Assembly (NCBI GenBank): GCA_934675585.1
Contig: CAKUQY010000001.1
Coordinates: 62,001 to 126,000 of the forward strand
DNA length: 64,000 nt
Direction of reading: 5' to 3'
Source: an uncultured Opitutales bacterium
GTDB lineage: Bacteria > Verrucomicrobiota > Verrucomicrobiia > Opitutales > UBA953
A model generated the notes under the pieces. That model had not been told where the DNA came from and searched no databases. It saw only the letters and a list, made by a program, of their open reading frames with translations. The position numbers and the translations under genes were made by a program. This document shows positions 1-8,985 of the stretch, one piece after another; position 1 is the first letter of the stretch; each line of letters starts with the position of its first letter.

Positions 1-892
1 TGTCGTAAAGCATCGCCGACGGAATCACCGCGGGAGCGTTCCCGCAATCTTTCAAAACGATCACGGCAACCGTCGAGCCGGGAATCAGCGCGAAATCTTC
101 GTTTTTAAACGAAACGTAAACCTGCACCGTGTCCGTCGAAGCGTTCGCGGTGTTGTCGATAAAATCGATCGTTCCCGCGAGCGGATATTCCTTGTCGTTC
201 GCCAAAATCAACGAAATTTTCGCCTGTTTGCGGAACGTTTCCTCGTCGCCAAACAAATCTAAAAAATCGCGATTCGACAACGCAAAGCGCGCGCGAACGG
301 GATCAAGCTGCACCACCGTCGTCAAAGTTCCGGTTGACGGCGTAACATACGTTCCCACGGGCGCTTTGTTCACGCCGACGCGACCGTCTGACCGAGCGTA
401 AATGCGCGTGTTTTTCAAATCGTCTTTCGCAACGATCAAATCCGCTTTGGCAGCGGCAAACAACGCTTGGTTTGCTTCGTATTCAGCCAGCGCGGCGTCG
501 AGTTCGTCCTGCGTCGAAACTTCCTTTTCAAAAAGCTGTTTCGTCCGCTCGTAATTTGCCCGCGAATAACTTGCCTGCGCCTTGTATTGAGCGACTTTCG
601 CCTCCGCCGATTTTTCCGCCGCAACGTAACGAATATCGTCCAAACGGTAAAGTAGCTGACCTTTTTTCACGTAATCACCTTCCTTAAACGCCACTTCCAG
701 CAAATCGCCACTCACGCGCGCGGTTACTGGCACTTCCGCCAACGAAACCACGCGTCCGGGATAACGCCGCGCGACGTTCTGCTTTGTCTCGACGACCGTT
801 CCCGCCGCCACAGTTGCCAGCGCTTCCTGCGCGCTTGCGTGCGCGCAGACCAGAAACGCTCCGAGTAAAAACGAAACAATTTTCAATTTCAT
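1..892 (-). CDS. RND efflux periplasmic adaptor (membrane fusion protein), C-terminus beyond window
   Basis: The minus strand reads open from an ATG at 892 to the window edge, about 297 codons with no stop, so the 3' end lies outside. The protein starts with a signal peptide (MKLKIVSFLLGAFLVCAHASAQ), then a first beta-barrel/lipoyl half (VSGDLLEVAFKEGDYVKKGQ), an alpha-helical hairpin rich in Ala, Lys and Glu (about residues 95-155), the second lipoyl half (GRVGVNKAPVGTYV) and barrel segments. This is the HlyD/AcrA-type adaptor that links an inner-membrane RND pump to an outer-membrane channel. The pump gene would be expected just outside the window, downstream on the same strand. The substrate cannot be told. 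The family call is firm. Confidence 0.88.
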   Translation of the reverse strand, partial: MKLKIVSFLLGAFLVCAHASAQEALATVAAGTVVETKQNVARRYPGRVVSLAEVPVTARVSGDLLEVAFKEGDYVKKGQLLYRLDDIRYVAAEKSAEAKVAQYKAQASYSRANYERTKQLFEKEVSTQDELDAALAEYEANQALFAAAKADLIVAKDDLKNTRIYARSDGRVGVNKAPVGTYVTPSTGTLTTVVQLDPVRARFALSNRDFLDLFGDEETFRKQAKISLILANDKEYPLAGTIDFIDNTANASTDTVQVYVSFKNEDFALIPGSTVAVIVLKDCGNAPAVIPSAMLYD

Positions 893-945
893 AAAAATAA
901 TAGGTTTTTAAAAGTTAAACGCTTTTCAGTTCAAAAAGTTTCAAA

Positions 946-2763
946 TTATTTTCGCTTGTCAAAATAGCTCAATGCTTCATCAAGACCGCCCTCGCAGTCG
1001 CGGGAACGCCAAGCCGCCGCAAATATTTTTTTCAATTCTTCATCAATTTTTGTTTTTACGGGAACGCCGCGTTTTTTGGAAATTATCCGCACAACAGCTT
1101 GAAAATCAAAACAAATCGCCGCCAAAATATCGAGCAATAATTTTTTGACATTTTCAGAATTATCATCGTTGCATTCTTCAAATTTAATTTTAAAAAATTG
1201 AGAGCTCAACGCATCGATGCGCGCAAAAACTTTTTCGCATTCTTCCGCGGGAACGTCTTTTATCAAATCGTCTAACGCCGTTTCGGGCGCAAAAAATGCG
1301 CAATGCAGCAAGCTGCGATTTGGAATTTGCTTGCTGAACATACCGTCAATTTCGCCGAGCGCCAGCAACAAATCGACAATTTTTTCAATGGTTTTACGCT
1401 GCGCGGGAACGTCCAAATAAGTTTGCAAACCAATTTTAATATCCGCATTTTGCCCGATCGGCTCATTGACATTCCACGCTGCCGCTCCCGCAAAAACAAT
1501 CGACGGCAAGGCGATTCCAAAACTATTAAAATAACCCTTGTCGCCCCAAGTTGTCAGGAGCGTTCCCGCGGCTTGAAATTTTTTGGCGGCTTTGCAAGCG
1601 CGGCGAATATTGATTTCTGCCGCCGTTTCACGTCCAGAAAACGACAGCCAATTTGACGTTCCCGGCGCGAGCAAAAAATAATGTTTTCTGTCATCGGGAA
1701 GCGCCGCAACCACGCGCGCGCATTGTTCTTCAAACGGATGATTCGGCTCGTAGCCCCAAATCACGGGAACGGTCCTTTCGAGCATTTCGCGCGGGAGCGG
1801 TTCGTCGTTATTTTCTAACAAAACATCACCCCAAAACAAAACCGATTTTTCGTGCGCTTCAGCTTTTTTGATCAAGCGCATCATGTGTTCGACATAAACC
1901 GCGCGCTTGCCCTTTTTTTCGCAAAGATTTTTTGATTTTCCCAAGCCAAGTTCCCACGGCTCGTCCCCGCCAATATTAAACCACGACGAATGAAATTGTG
2001 GCAAATATTCATCGTAAAGTGTTCCCATAAAATCCGCCGATTTTTGCGTCGGCGCAAACGTTCCCGCGGGACGCCATTCGTTCGCCAAATCGTGAAAAAA
2101 TCCATCTGGACACTCCGCAAGCGCGTTATATTTTTTATGTTTTAACCAGCGTTCCACGTGGCCAAACGAATTCAAATTGGGCACGAGTTCGATTTCCATC
2201 GCGTCGCACCAATCTTGAATTTGCTTCAACATTTTTGCGTCGAGCGGCGAGGCGTTTTCCCAAACTTTTTTATGATTTTTAAACGCGTAAGTATGCTCGA
2301 CATAAAGCTGCAAATGATTGTAGCGATTGCGATGCAAAAATAATAAAATTTCAAAAAATTCGTCGAGCGTGGGAACGCGTCCGCGCGAAATATCCAGCAT
2401 AAATCCACGAATCGGCAAATCGGGCCAGTCTTCGATTTCGCAACACGGCAACTGCTCATCTTTTGCCTGCAAAACTAATTGCCAAAGCAATTCCAACGCC
2501 CAATCTGCCGCGCTGTTAGACGATGCTGCCACCTCGATTTTATCGGGCTTTACCACCAACCGAAAATATTCCAAATCATCAAATTCATCTGGCGTTCCCG
2601 TAAATTTAATGTCCGCATTTTTACTCAACAAATCGCTGCGTTTTAACACGCCATTTTTTCGCCAACGAGCCAAATCAAAAAATTTATCCGCGGGAACGAA
2701 TTTTAATTTTTTGGGGTAAGGGCACAAGCGCAAATCGCGCACAAAATCAGACATTTTCGCCAT
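946..2763 (-). CDS. Glycoside hydrolase family 20 (beta-N-acetylhexosaminidase-like)
   Basis: A 605-residue protein. Residues about 115-430 carry a GH20-type TIM barrel: RGFMLDISRGRVPTLDEF at the barrel entry, NHLQLYVEHTYAF, and NIGGDEPWELG with the Asp267-Glu268 catalytic pair typical of substrate-assisted hexosaminidases. No signal peptide is visible, so it probably acts in the cytoplasm on imported amino-sugar oligosaccharides. The N-terminal ~110 residues fit the alpha/beta domain that often precedes GH20 barrels. It lies 53 bp downstream of the efflux adaptor gene on the same strand but need not share its transcript. Exact substrate specificity is not visible. Confidence 0.85.
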   Translation of the reverse strand: MAKMSDFVRDLRLCPYPKKLKFVPADKFFDLARWRKNGVLKRSDLLSKNADIKFTGTPDEFDDLEYFRLVVKPDKIEVAASSNSAADWALELLWQLVLQAKDEQLPCCEIEDWPDLPIRGFMLDISRGRVPTLDEFFEILLFLHRNRYNHLQLYVEHTYAFKNHKKVWENASPLDAKMLKQIQDWCDAMEIELVPNLNSFGHVERWLKHKKYNALAECPDGFFHDLANEWRPAGTFAPTQKSADFMGTLYDEYLPQFHSSWFNIGGDEPWELGLGKSKNLCEKKGKRAVYVEHMMRLIKKAEAHEKSVLFWGDVLLENNDEPLPREMLERTVPVIWGYEPNHPFEEQCARVVAALPDDRKHYFLLAPGTSNWLSFSGRETAAEINIRRACKAAKKFQAAGTLLTTWGDKGYFNSFGIALPSIVFAGAAAWNVNEPIGQNADIKIGLQTYLDVPAQRKTIEKIVDLLLALGEIDGMFSKQIPNRSLLHCAFFAPETALDDLIKDVPAEECEKVFARIDALSSQFFKIKFEECNDDNSENVKKLLLDILAAICFDFQAVVRIISKKRGVPVKTKIDEELKKIFAAAWRSRDCEGGLDEALSYFDKRK

Positions 2764-2825
2764 GCAATTATTCTAACAATTTAAAACTTAAATGTTAATA
2801 ATTAAATCAATGGCGCGGGAATGAA

Positions 2826-3710
2826 TCAAAACGGCAATGGAGTAAAATAATTAATCTCAGATTCGTTTAACAAAAATTCTAACTGCCGTTTAGGTTTAAA
2901 TGTTTTTTCAATTTTTTGACGATAATCAACTTTTATTTGCTGATTTTCGAGCTCTTCACAACGAGATTTTGAAATTTCTAAAAATTGCGTTTCCTTATCG
3001 ATTCCAAGGAATTGACGATCATAAATTTTTGCAGCAATTCCTGTGGTGCTACTTCCCGTAAATGGATCAAGAATCCAATCTCCAGATTTAGTCGATGACA
3101 AAATAATTCGAGACAACAACGCGAGCGGTTTTTGTGTTGGATGTTTTCCACAAGATTTTTCCCATTTTGCAATTGCAGGCAAACTCCAAACATCTGTCAT
3201 TTGCTTGTTATCATTAATTTGTTTCATTAAATCGTAATTGAAATAATGTGGAAATTTGGGAGATTTACGAGCCCAAATAACAAATTCTGAACTAAATGTA
3301 AAATAACGACATGAAATATTTGGCGGTGGATTTGTTTTTGCCCAAGTAATAACATTAAGAATTTTAAAACCTAATTCTGTTAAACAATTAGCAATACTAA
3401 AAATATTATGGTACGTTCCACTAATCCAAATCGTGCCATTATCTGTCAATTTTTCACGACAAGCTTTTAACCATTGGTAATTAAATTGACTATCTGCAAT
3501 AAAACCTTGCGACTTATCCCAATCACCTTTATTTACGCTTACAACTTGACCATTTTGACATGTAATTCCACCATTACTCAAAAAATAAGGCGGATCTGCA
3601 AAAATCATGTTAAACTTAAAATCAAATTGATTCAACAACTCGACACAATCACCCTGAAGTAACGTAAATCGACAGTCGATAGATTTAAAATAGGAAGTCA
3701 ATTTAGCCAT
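2826..3710 (-). CDS. GATC-specific N6-adenine methyltransferase, DpnA (M2.DpnII) type
   Basis: A 294-residue beta-class adenine methylase. The catalytic motif ADPPYFLSNGG is near the N-terminus (Asp39-Tyr42) and the SAM-binding motif DPFTGSSTTGIAAK follows near residue 215. The stretches VVSVNKGDWDKSQGF, NPPPNISCRYFT and KHPTQKPLALL are the hallmark words of the DpnA branch, which methylates GATC, including single-stranded DNA in the Streptococcus enzyme. It is the last gene of a three-gene operon (4447-5340, 3717-4436, this gene; gaps of 10 and 6 bp). The operon is clearly AT-richer than its neighbours and almost free of the GGGAACG word, suggesting recent acquisition. Confidence 0.9.
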   Translation of the reverse strand: MAKLTSYFKSIDCRFTLLQGDCVELLNQFDFKFNMIFADPPYFLSNGGITCQNGQVVSVNKGDWDKSQGFIADSQFNYQWLKACREKLTDNGTIWISGTYHNIFSIANCLTELGFKILNVITWAKTNPPPNISCRYFTFSSEFVIWARKSPKFPHYFNYDLMKQINDNKQMTDVWSLPAIAKWEKSCGKHPTQKPLALLSRIILSSTKSGDWILDPFTGSSTTGIAAKIYDRQFLGIDKETQFLEISKSRCEELENQQIKVDYRQKIEKTFKPKRQLEFLLNESEINYFTPLPF

Positions 3711-3716
3711 TTATAA

Positions 3717-4436
3717 TTATTCTTTAGGTGGGAGCTTTGATTTTATAGCTTCTAATCCAATTTTTGAAAGAATTTCAGAATTTGTATAATTCTTCTTAAA
3801 ATAAAATGCTCGCCGACGAACTTTTACTTTCCCTCCTTTCCCATCAGGAGCATCTGTTAAATCTTTATTATTTGCTCCTTTGGTTTTAGGTTCAATAAAA
3901 ACTCCCATGCTACAAGACAATTTATCTGCCAATCCATTTCTAATATACGTTTGAATTTCTTCCCAATCTTTTTGAAAAACAGATATTGTCGGTAGATTAG
4001 GATTTTCTAATAAATAATCAACAATTATGTAATCATCTTGAGATAATTTTTTACCCTTTTCTTTTGCTAAATAAACGATCCAAAAAGTTAAAGTTATTTT
4101 TTTACGCAACTTCGCTGTTTCCCAAGTTTCATTCGCAACTGAAAAATAATCTATCATTTGAATCGCTGTTGGTTCTTTCACTTTTACTTGCCCATTTTTA
4201 TTAATACTAATTGGCAAAATTTTAACCTCACAGCCAATTTCTGGCAAATCCGATTCATCGCGGTTGTTATTAGGAATTCCCAACAAATTTTCAACAATTA
4301 AACCTGCACTTCCTTTTTTCAAATTCTCTTTTACCAATTTTAATTCATTTTTGATTTCGCCAATCGTTTTCCCTTTTGATTTTTCAATAATCTCAAAATA
4401 AGGAAGCATATAATTTAAAATTTTACTATTAATCAT
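3717..4436 (-). CDS. MutH/Sau3AI-family GATC endonuclease
   Basis: A 239-residue protein close in size to E. coli MutH (229). It shows KGSAGLIVENLLG followed by DLPEIGCEVKILP. The putative catalytic residues Glu49, Asp63, Glu70 and Lys72 have exactly the spacing of MutH Glu56, Asp70, Glu77 and Lys79. Sandwiched between two GATC methylases, it is best read as the restriction nuclease of a DpnII-like system rather than a mismatch-repair nickase. Sau3AI carries two MutH-like domains in about 490 residues. This protein has room for only one, so double-strand cutting would need dimerisation or successive nicking. The fold call is firm; the activity is inferred. Confidence 0.87.
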   Translation of the reverse strand: MINSKILNYMLPYFEIIEKSKGKTIGEIKNELKLVKENLKKGSAGLIVENLLGIPNNNRDESDLPEIGCEVKILPISINKNGQVKVKEPTAIQMIDYFSVANETWETAKLRKKITLTFWIVYLAKEKGKKLSQDDYIIVDYLLENPNLPTISVFQKDWEEIQTYIRNGLADKLSCSMGVFIEPKTKGANNKDLTDAPDGKGGKVKVRRRAFYFKKNYTNSEILSKIGLEAIKSKLPPKE

Positions 4437-4446
4437 TATTTTATAA

Positions 4447-5340
4447 TTAAAAATTTACAATCATCAACTCTGTTAATTTGCCCCGTTTTGTAGGGTTTGC
4501 GTTCACCATCCGCGATGCAAACACACGTTTTATTTGAAAATTTGCATACAATTCATCAAAAAAAACATCTTCTGAATTTTTCCCTTTTGGATCTGAATTG
4601 CTCAAAATAAACCGCGCACCTTTGCGAGAAATCTCATTACAAAAATCTCGAAGACGCACCTGTTCTGCGTCGTCAAAAGATTCTTTTAAATAACTATTAA
4701 ACGACGATGTTTCACTTAATGGTTTATAAGGTGGATCCAAATAAAATAAAGTATTTTTTCCCGCGTATTTTTTCGTTCCCGCAAAATCTCCATTTAAAAT
4801 TTCAACTTTTTGCAACAATCTTGAATCCTCTAAAATTGTTGATTCATCACAAATTAATGGACGACTATATTTCCCATGAGGAACATTAAATTCCCCTTTT
4901 GAATTTTCGCGATAGAGCCCGTTAAAACAAGTCCGATTTAAAAAAATAAACAATGCCGATTGTTCGATGATATCTGTTATTTTTTCATTAAACCGACAAC
5001 GACACTTCAAATAAAAATCTTTACGCTTTTCTTCGTTTAGAGGAAGATAAATATCCTCTAAATTTCTCAACATTTTAATCAATTTTTCAGGATTTTTCTT
5101 AACAACACGATAAAGATTTATTAAACGTTCATTCATATCGTTAATCACAACCCTTTTAATATTTGGACAATTTTTAAGCACCCAAAACAAAACAGCCCCT
5201 CCACCAACAAATGGTTCAACATATGTTGAAATATTCGTTGGAAACATACTTATAATTTCTGGCAACAATTGAGTCTTTCCGCCAACCCATTTTACAAATG
5301 GCTTAGCTTGCAGGTAATTAATTTCAATGCCTTGAATCAT
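4447..5340 (-). CDS. Dam/DpnM-type DNA adenine methylase (M1.DpnII-like)
   Basis: A 297-residue alpha-class adenine methylase. The N-terminal SAM motif is KPFVKWVGGKTQLLPEI (about residues 13-29) with VEPFVGGGAV at 41-50. The catalytic motif is LDPPYKPLSET (Asp202-Tyr205). This order and these words define the Dam/DpnM group that modifies GATC. It is the promoter-proximal gene of the restriction-modification operon, so protective methylation would precede nuclease synthesis. A start at 5340 (ATGATTCAAGGC) gives a full-length enzyme. It contains the only copy of the CGTTCCCGC word seen in the cassette, near 4774. Confidence 0.92.
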   Translation of the reverse strand: MIQGIEINYLQAKPFVKWVGGKTQLLPEIISMFPTNISTYVEPFVGGGAVLFWVLKNCPNIKRVVINDMNERLINLYRVVKKNPEKLIKMLRNLEDIYLPLNEEKRKDFYLKCRCRFNEKITDIIEQSALFIFLNRTCFNGLYRENSKGEFNVPHGKYSRPLICDESTILEDSRLLQKVEILNGDFAGTKKYAGKNTLFYLDPPYKPLSETSSFNSYLKESFDDAEQVRLRDFCNEISRKGARFILSNSDPKGKNSEDVFFDELYANFQIKRVFASRMVNANPTKRGKLTELMIVNF

Positions 5341-5670
5341 TAAAGTTATTATACAAGTATTCTTAAAAGTGCGCGAGATGCTTTTTGCGACTTATTTTGT
5401 GTTGCGGAAACGCAATTTTTCGGCGATAAAATCTGGCATTAAGATGTCCAACAATGTTCCCGCCGCGCGCGGTCAAGGCAGCGGGAAGGCAAAACAATGA
5501 CAATGACGATGACTGAATTGGTTTTTTTTAATGGAACGCTTAGAAGTTCACCTTCCCATTTTTTGCGTTCCCGCGAAAAATTTGCTTGCGTTTTTTTTTT
5601 TGAGTTTTAGACTTTTAGAAGACTGAATAACTTTTTGCAAATTTTCAAATATCAACAAATTAAAAATCGT
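5341..5670. other. Intergenic region between the restriction cassette and the PEP-CTERM gene
   Basis: This divergent spacer holds the possible -10 of the restriction operon. It also has one GCGTTCCCGCG copy near 5570 and a T11 run at about 5591-5601 just before the PEP-CTERM gene. No open reading frame or structured RNA is recognised. Confidence 0.5.
5348..5353 (-). promoter_or_regulatory. Possible -10 box of the GATC restriction-modification operon
   Basis: On the minus strand a perfect TATAAT lies only 7 nt upstream of the dpnM-like start codon at 5340. If used, the transcript would be leaderless or almost so. No good -35 match is seen 16-18 nt further upstream, so this is a weak call. Confidence 0.3.
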
Positions 5671-6495
5671 ATGAAAAATTATCTCACAATCACAACAATT
5701 CTCGCTGCGGGAACGCTCGCATTGAACGCAGCAACAACCGTCGTGTTCGACTTCGGCCGCACGGACGACGAATCCTACAAAACGCCTGGTGCGATTTGCA
5801 TTGGAAAAGGTCTCTCGGGAGCAGAGGCAAATAAATATCAAGATGTTTATACTGCTTCGGGAATGCTTGGTGATGCGATGACGGGAAATTATTCCTTCAC
5901 GCAAGATGCAACAGGTGGAGGTTACGGCAATTCCGCAACATTAGCGACAGGCGAAGAAAACGGTTGGAAAAATCATTTGACCGAAGTTCCCGCAGGTTGG
6001 ACTGACACATTTAAAGATGGTTTGACGAGTCAATACGATTCCGCCAGCCAAAGTGGAAATAAATTTACGTTGTCGTTCACGGGACTTGCGTCGGGTTATT
6101 ACAATTTGAGTGCTCTCGGCGGTTATTACGGACAAGATAATATTGTTCCTACAATTACATTTAATTTTAGCGGGAATGGTCTTGATTTCAAGCAAACTAC
6201 AATGACAGCAACCTCAATCAATGACGGGGCGCAATCGACAAGTTCGGCGACGGGTTCGCTTACGGCGAATTTGGCTAATAAAAATTCCAACGAGGGCTAC
6301 ACATTGGATGTCAGTAATATTTTTGTCGGAACGTCCGGCGAATTGACATTTACGATTACAGGTGGAGCGACAGGGAGCCAACGCACACCGCTCAACGGTA
6401 TTAAATTGACGCTCGTTCCCGAACCATCGGCGTTTGGTTTGCTCGCGGGCTTGGGCGCTTTGGCACTCGTCGGTGCACGTCGTCGCCGTAAATAG
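5671..6495 (+). CDS. PEP-CTERM sorted exported protein
   Basis: A 274-residue protein starting at the ATG at 5671 (MKNYLTITTILAAGTLALNA, a signal peptide). Starting 12 codons upstream would only spoil the signal. The body is rich in Gly, Ser and Thr and probably beta-structured. The C-terminus has the full PEP-CTERM signal: VPEPSAF, a hydrophobic segment LLAGLGALALVGA, and a basic tail RRRRK. Such proteins are processed by exosortase and delivered to the surface or an extracellular matrix; the exosortase itself is not in this window. The function of the body is unknown. A strong terminator follows at 6524. Confidence 0.85.
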   Translation: MKNYLTITTILAAGTLALNAATTVVFDFGRTDDESYKTPGAICIGKGLSGAEANKYQDVYTASGMLGDAMTGNYSFTQDATGGGYGNSATLATGEENGWKNHLTEVPAGWTDTFKDGLTSQYDSASQSGNKFTLSFTGLASGYYNLSALGGYYGQDNIVPTITFNFSGNGLDFKQTTMTATSINDGAQSTSSATGSLTANLANKNSNEGYTLDVSNIFVGTSGELTFTITGGATGSQRTPLNGIKLTLVPEPSAFGLLAGLGALALVGARRRRK

Positions 6496-6523
6496 AGATG
6501 AAATTTTAAGATGATTATTATTC

Positions 6524-6558
6524 CAGTCCGTGAGTTTTTACTCGCGGGCTGTTTTTTT
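6524..6558 (+). terminator. Rho-independent terminator of the PEP-CTERM gene
   Basis: An 11-bp stem CAGTCCGTGAG / CTCGCGGGCTG (with G-U pairs), a 6-nt loop and a run of seven T. It lies 28 bp after the stop codon. Confidence 0.8.
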
Positions 6559-6629
6559 GTGGGCGTTCCCGTCTCTTGTGATTGGCGAGACACCCACCTC
6601 CCTACGAAAAATGTTTAAAAAATAAAAAC

Positions 6630-6650
6630 GGAGCGGCAAGATGCCGCTCC
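6630..6650. repeat. REP-like hairpin GGAGCGGCA/TGCCGCTCC
   Basis: A perfect 9-bp stem with the loop AGA, in the spacer between the convergent PEP-CTERM and tonB genes. The element CGGCAAGAT plus the GAGCGGC arm recur in the feoA-feoB spacer at 57409-57433, so this may belong to a dispersed hairpin family. It could also act as a terminator. Confidence 0.5.
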
Positions 6651-6755
6651 TCCTTAAAATTTCGCGGGAACACACTTCATTATTTTATTTTTCGTTCCCG
6701 CTAAAAATCTGTGAAAATCTGAGGAATCTGTGGGAAATTAAGCCGCGCTTTCATT

Positions 6756-7751
6756 TTATCCCACGCCGAATTTAATTTTTTCGAGTTTGCCGTTAAAACC
6801 TTTATTTTCGGGCGGTTTTTTGAAGCGCGACGGGAACGCTGTTTTGAAAACGCGGTCGATAAATTTGCGAATGCTGGGATTATTGCTGCCGACAACTTCG
6901 AGAAATTTCACGTTCCCGTTCGCATCGACAGAAAAGCGCACATCGACAAAAACCGTTCCCGTCAATTCAAGTTGCGCGGTTGGGTAAAGTTGATTAAAAA
7001 ATTGTGTAAAACGCGCATCGATTTCGCCACAATAAGCCACGCGCGCATCGCCGATGCGCCGTCCGCCATCGCCGCCATTTTCGCCAGTGCCATCGGGTCT
7101 GCCAAAAACGCCACCCGATTTACCGCCTTTGCCCGCACCGGTTCCCGAGCCGTTCCCGTCGCCAACGCTACCGACTTTAATTTTTACGGGAACGCGCGAT
7201 TTACCGCCCGAATTTTTAGCGTTCCCGCCATTTTTTTTGCGGTGCTGATTAATGTTTACTTTTTTAGGCCCCGAACCGTTATTGCTTTTAAAATCGGTTT
7301 TTTTAGGCGGTATTTTTTTTGTCGTAGGAGCAGTTTTTTTGGGGGGCGCGGGAACGGGTTTTGCTTGCTCTTTTGCTTGCTCGCGCGCAGCGGCTTCGGC
7401 GGCTTGTGCAGCTTTCAACGCTTCTTCATTTTGGCGAATAATTTCTTCGAGTTCGGAATTATCTTCAAAATCTTCGTCAATAATTTCCTCTTCTTTTTCG
7501 TCGTTCCCGCCAACTTCGCGCGGATCGTTAATTTTGCCATCGGCGGTTCCTTTGGCTGCGCCGCGTTCACGATCGACGAGTCCCGCGTCTTTGTTAGGAT
7601 CGTCTCCCAAAATTAAAACAATATCGTCATTGGGTGAAAATTCTTCGGGCGTTCCCGCGAGTGATGAAAAAAATCCAAAGCCCGCAATTGCGCCAACCAC
7701 TGCGATGTGAGCACTTAATGAAATCAAAAAACTTTTTCGTTCGAAAGTCAT
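6756..7751 (-). CDS. tonB: TonB-like energy transducer
   Basis: A 331-residue protein with one N-terminal membrane anchor (LISLSAHIAVVGAIAGFGFF). A long acidic then Lys/Pro/Gly-rich periplasmic linker follows (about residues 40-235). The C-terminal TonB-type domain has ELTGTVFVDVRFSVDANGNV and VVGSNNPSIRKFI. It would transmit proton-motive force from ExbB/ExbD to outer-membrane receptors. It overlaps the upstream exbD-like gene by 4 bp (ATGA), so the three form one translationally coupled operon. A TolA role cannot be excluded, but no TolB or Pal gene is near. Confidence 0.82.
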   Translation of the reverse strand: MTFERKSFLISLSAHIAVVGAIAGFGFFSSLAGTPEEFSPNDDIVLILGDDPNKDAGLVDRERGAAKGTADGKINDPREVGGNDEKEEEIIDEDFEDNSELEEIIRQNEEALKAAQAAEAAAREQAKEQAKPVPAPPKKTAPTTKKIPPKKTDFKSNNGSGPKKVNINQHRKKNGGNAKNSGGKSRVPVKIKVGSVGDGNGSGTGAGKGGKSGGVFGRPDGTGENGGDGGRRIGDARVAYCGEIDARFTQFFNQLYPTAQLELTGTVFVDVRFSVDANGNVKFLEVVGSNNPSIRKFIDRVFKTAFPSRFKKPPENKGFNGKLEKIKFGVG

Positions 7752-8173
7752 TTTACTTCGGTATCAAACGCGACTTTTGAAAGTCCTTGGCTTTTTGCCA
7801 TATCAAAAAGTGAAATTAATTGTTGAACGAGCAACGAGCCGTCCGCACGCACGCGCACCATGGGTTGTTCTCCCGCAGGCAAAGCCGCAATGCGCGCAAA
7901 CTCTGCCGTCAACGCTTCGGGCAAAACTTCTTTGTCACCAATAAAATAACGTCCCTCCGCGTTAAGCGAAACGATGACGGGAACGCGTTCGGGCGTTTGT
8001 TCAATGGGTTTGCCGATGGCTTCAGACGCAACGGGAAGATTGATTGAGGTAGTTTGCTCAAGCACCGGCGTCGCAATCATAAAAATAATTAACAAACAAA
8101 AACACATATCCAAGAGCGGAGTCACATTGATCTCGCTCATCGATTTCATGTTGCTTTTTGGACGACGAAACAT
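7748..8173 (-). CDS. exbD: ExbD/TolR-family biopolymer transporter
   Basis: A 141-residue protein. A short cytoplasmic start (MFRRPKSNMKSMSEINVTPLLDMCF) leads into one membrane segment (CLLIIFMIATPVL); Asp22 in the LLDM context is the conserved proton-coupling residue of the family. The periplasmic part ends with VLPEALTAEFARIAAL and a typical ExbD C-terminal domain. It lies between exbB (18-bp gap) and tonB (4-bp overlap) and should act with both. Confidence 0.88.
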   Translation of the reverse strand: MFRRPKSNMKSMSEINVTPLLDMCFCLLIIFMIATPVLEQTTSINLPVASEAIGKPIEQTPERVPVIVSLNAEGRYFIGDKEVLPEALTAEFARIAALPAGEQPMVRVRADGSLLVQQLISLFDMAKSQGLSKVAFDTEVK

Positions 8174-8191
8174 GGCTGCAAAATTAAAATT

Positions 8192-8950
8192 TTAGTCGTT
8201 TGCCATTTCAAGCGTTCCCGCCTGTTGTTTTTGTTTTTTGATAATTTGGTCGCGCAAATTTGCTTCAAAATTATCGACAAAAATGGATGCAAAATTTTCG
8301 AGTTCTGTGTACATTTTTTTACTTTTTGCCAAAAACAAATTGTAAGCCCAAACTGACGGGATCGCCAAAATCAGTCCGCACATCGTCGCCGTCAAAGCCG
8401 CGGAAACGCCCGGTGCCAATTGCGCGATCGACGCTTTTTCTGACAACGACGCAAAGGTGATAATAATGCCGTAAACCGTTCCCAACAAACCAATAAACGG
8501 ACCGAGCGTCACGCACGAGCCGAGCGAGGTTAATTTTTCGCCGTATTGCTCTTCCATATTTGCCAAAAAACGCTGCACCGCATTTTGCACATAAGACATG
8601 CGCAACGTTAATTCTTCTTTAGTTTCGGGAACGCCACCATGCGCATCAAACGAATCATAACCCGCCGCCATCAAACGCTCATAAATCGAAACGCCATGAC
8701 CTTTGCGCGCACGATATTCTGCAAAATTAACCTCCTGCAATGAGGCCTCAAAACGCTTATTTTTTTTATCGACTTGATTCAAATATTTGCGACGCGAAAG
8801 AATCGTTGACCAAGCCCAAATCGACGCAATCGCCAACAAAAAAATTACCAGCCAACCCACTAAATCATTTTGTCCAAAACACCAAAAAATGCCACGTTCT
8901 TCAGACGCTTGCGCTAAAAATTTTAAAGTCGAAAATAAAGCCATAATCAT
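8192..8950 (-). CDS. exbB: ExbB/TolQ/MotA-family proton channel
   Basis: A 252-residue membrane protein. The first membrane segment is DLVVGWLVIFLLAIASIWAW-like (about residues 29-46). The family core is GLLGTVYGIIITFASLS with a second helical pair PGVSAALTATMCGLILAIPSVWAYN. This is the pentameric stator that powers TonB/ExbD. It is the first gene of the exbB-exbD-tonB operon. Two ATGs two codons apart (MIMALF) make the exact start ambiguous. Confidence 0.88.
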   Translation of the reverse strand: MIMALFSTLKFLAQASEERGIFWCFGQNDLVGWLVIFLLAIASIWAWSTILSRRKYLNQVDKKNKRFEASLQEVNFAEYRARKGHGVSIYERLMAAGYDSFDAHGGVPETKEELTLRMSYVQNAVQRFLANMEEQYGEKLTSLGSCVTLGPFIGLLGTVYGIIITFASLSEKASIAQLAPGVSAALTATMCGLILAIPSVWAYNLFLAKSKKMYTELENFASIFVDNFEANLRDQIIKKQKQQAGTLEMAND

Positions 8951-8985
8951 TCATTTTATAATGCGTTCCCGCAACACGCAAAACT

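Noticed and set aside
2150..2170. A CCACGTGG sequence resembling a parS core in the GH20 gene
   Set aside because: Only the central 8 bp match; flanking bases break the palindrome and it is 26 kb from the two good sites.
7054..7710. Long plus-strand frames rich in Pro, Ser and Phe opposite tonB
   Set aside because: They mirror the low-complexity Gly/Lys/Glu linker of TonB and have no start signals or family resemblance.
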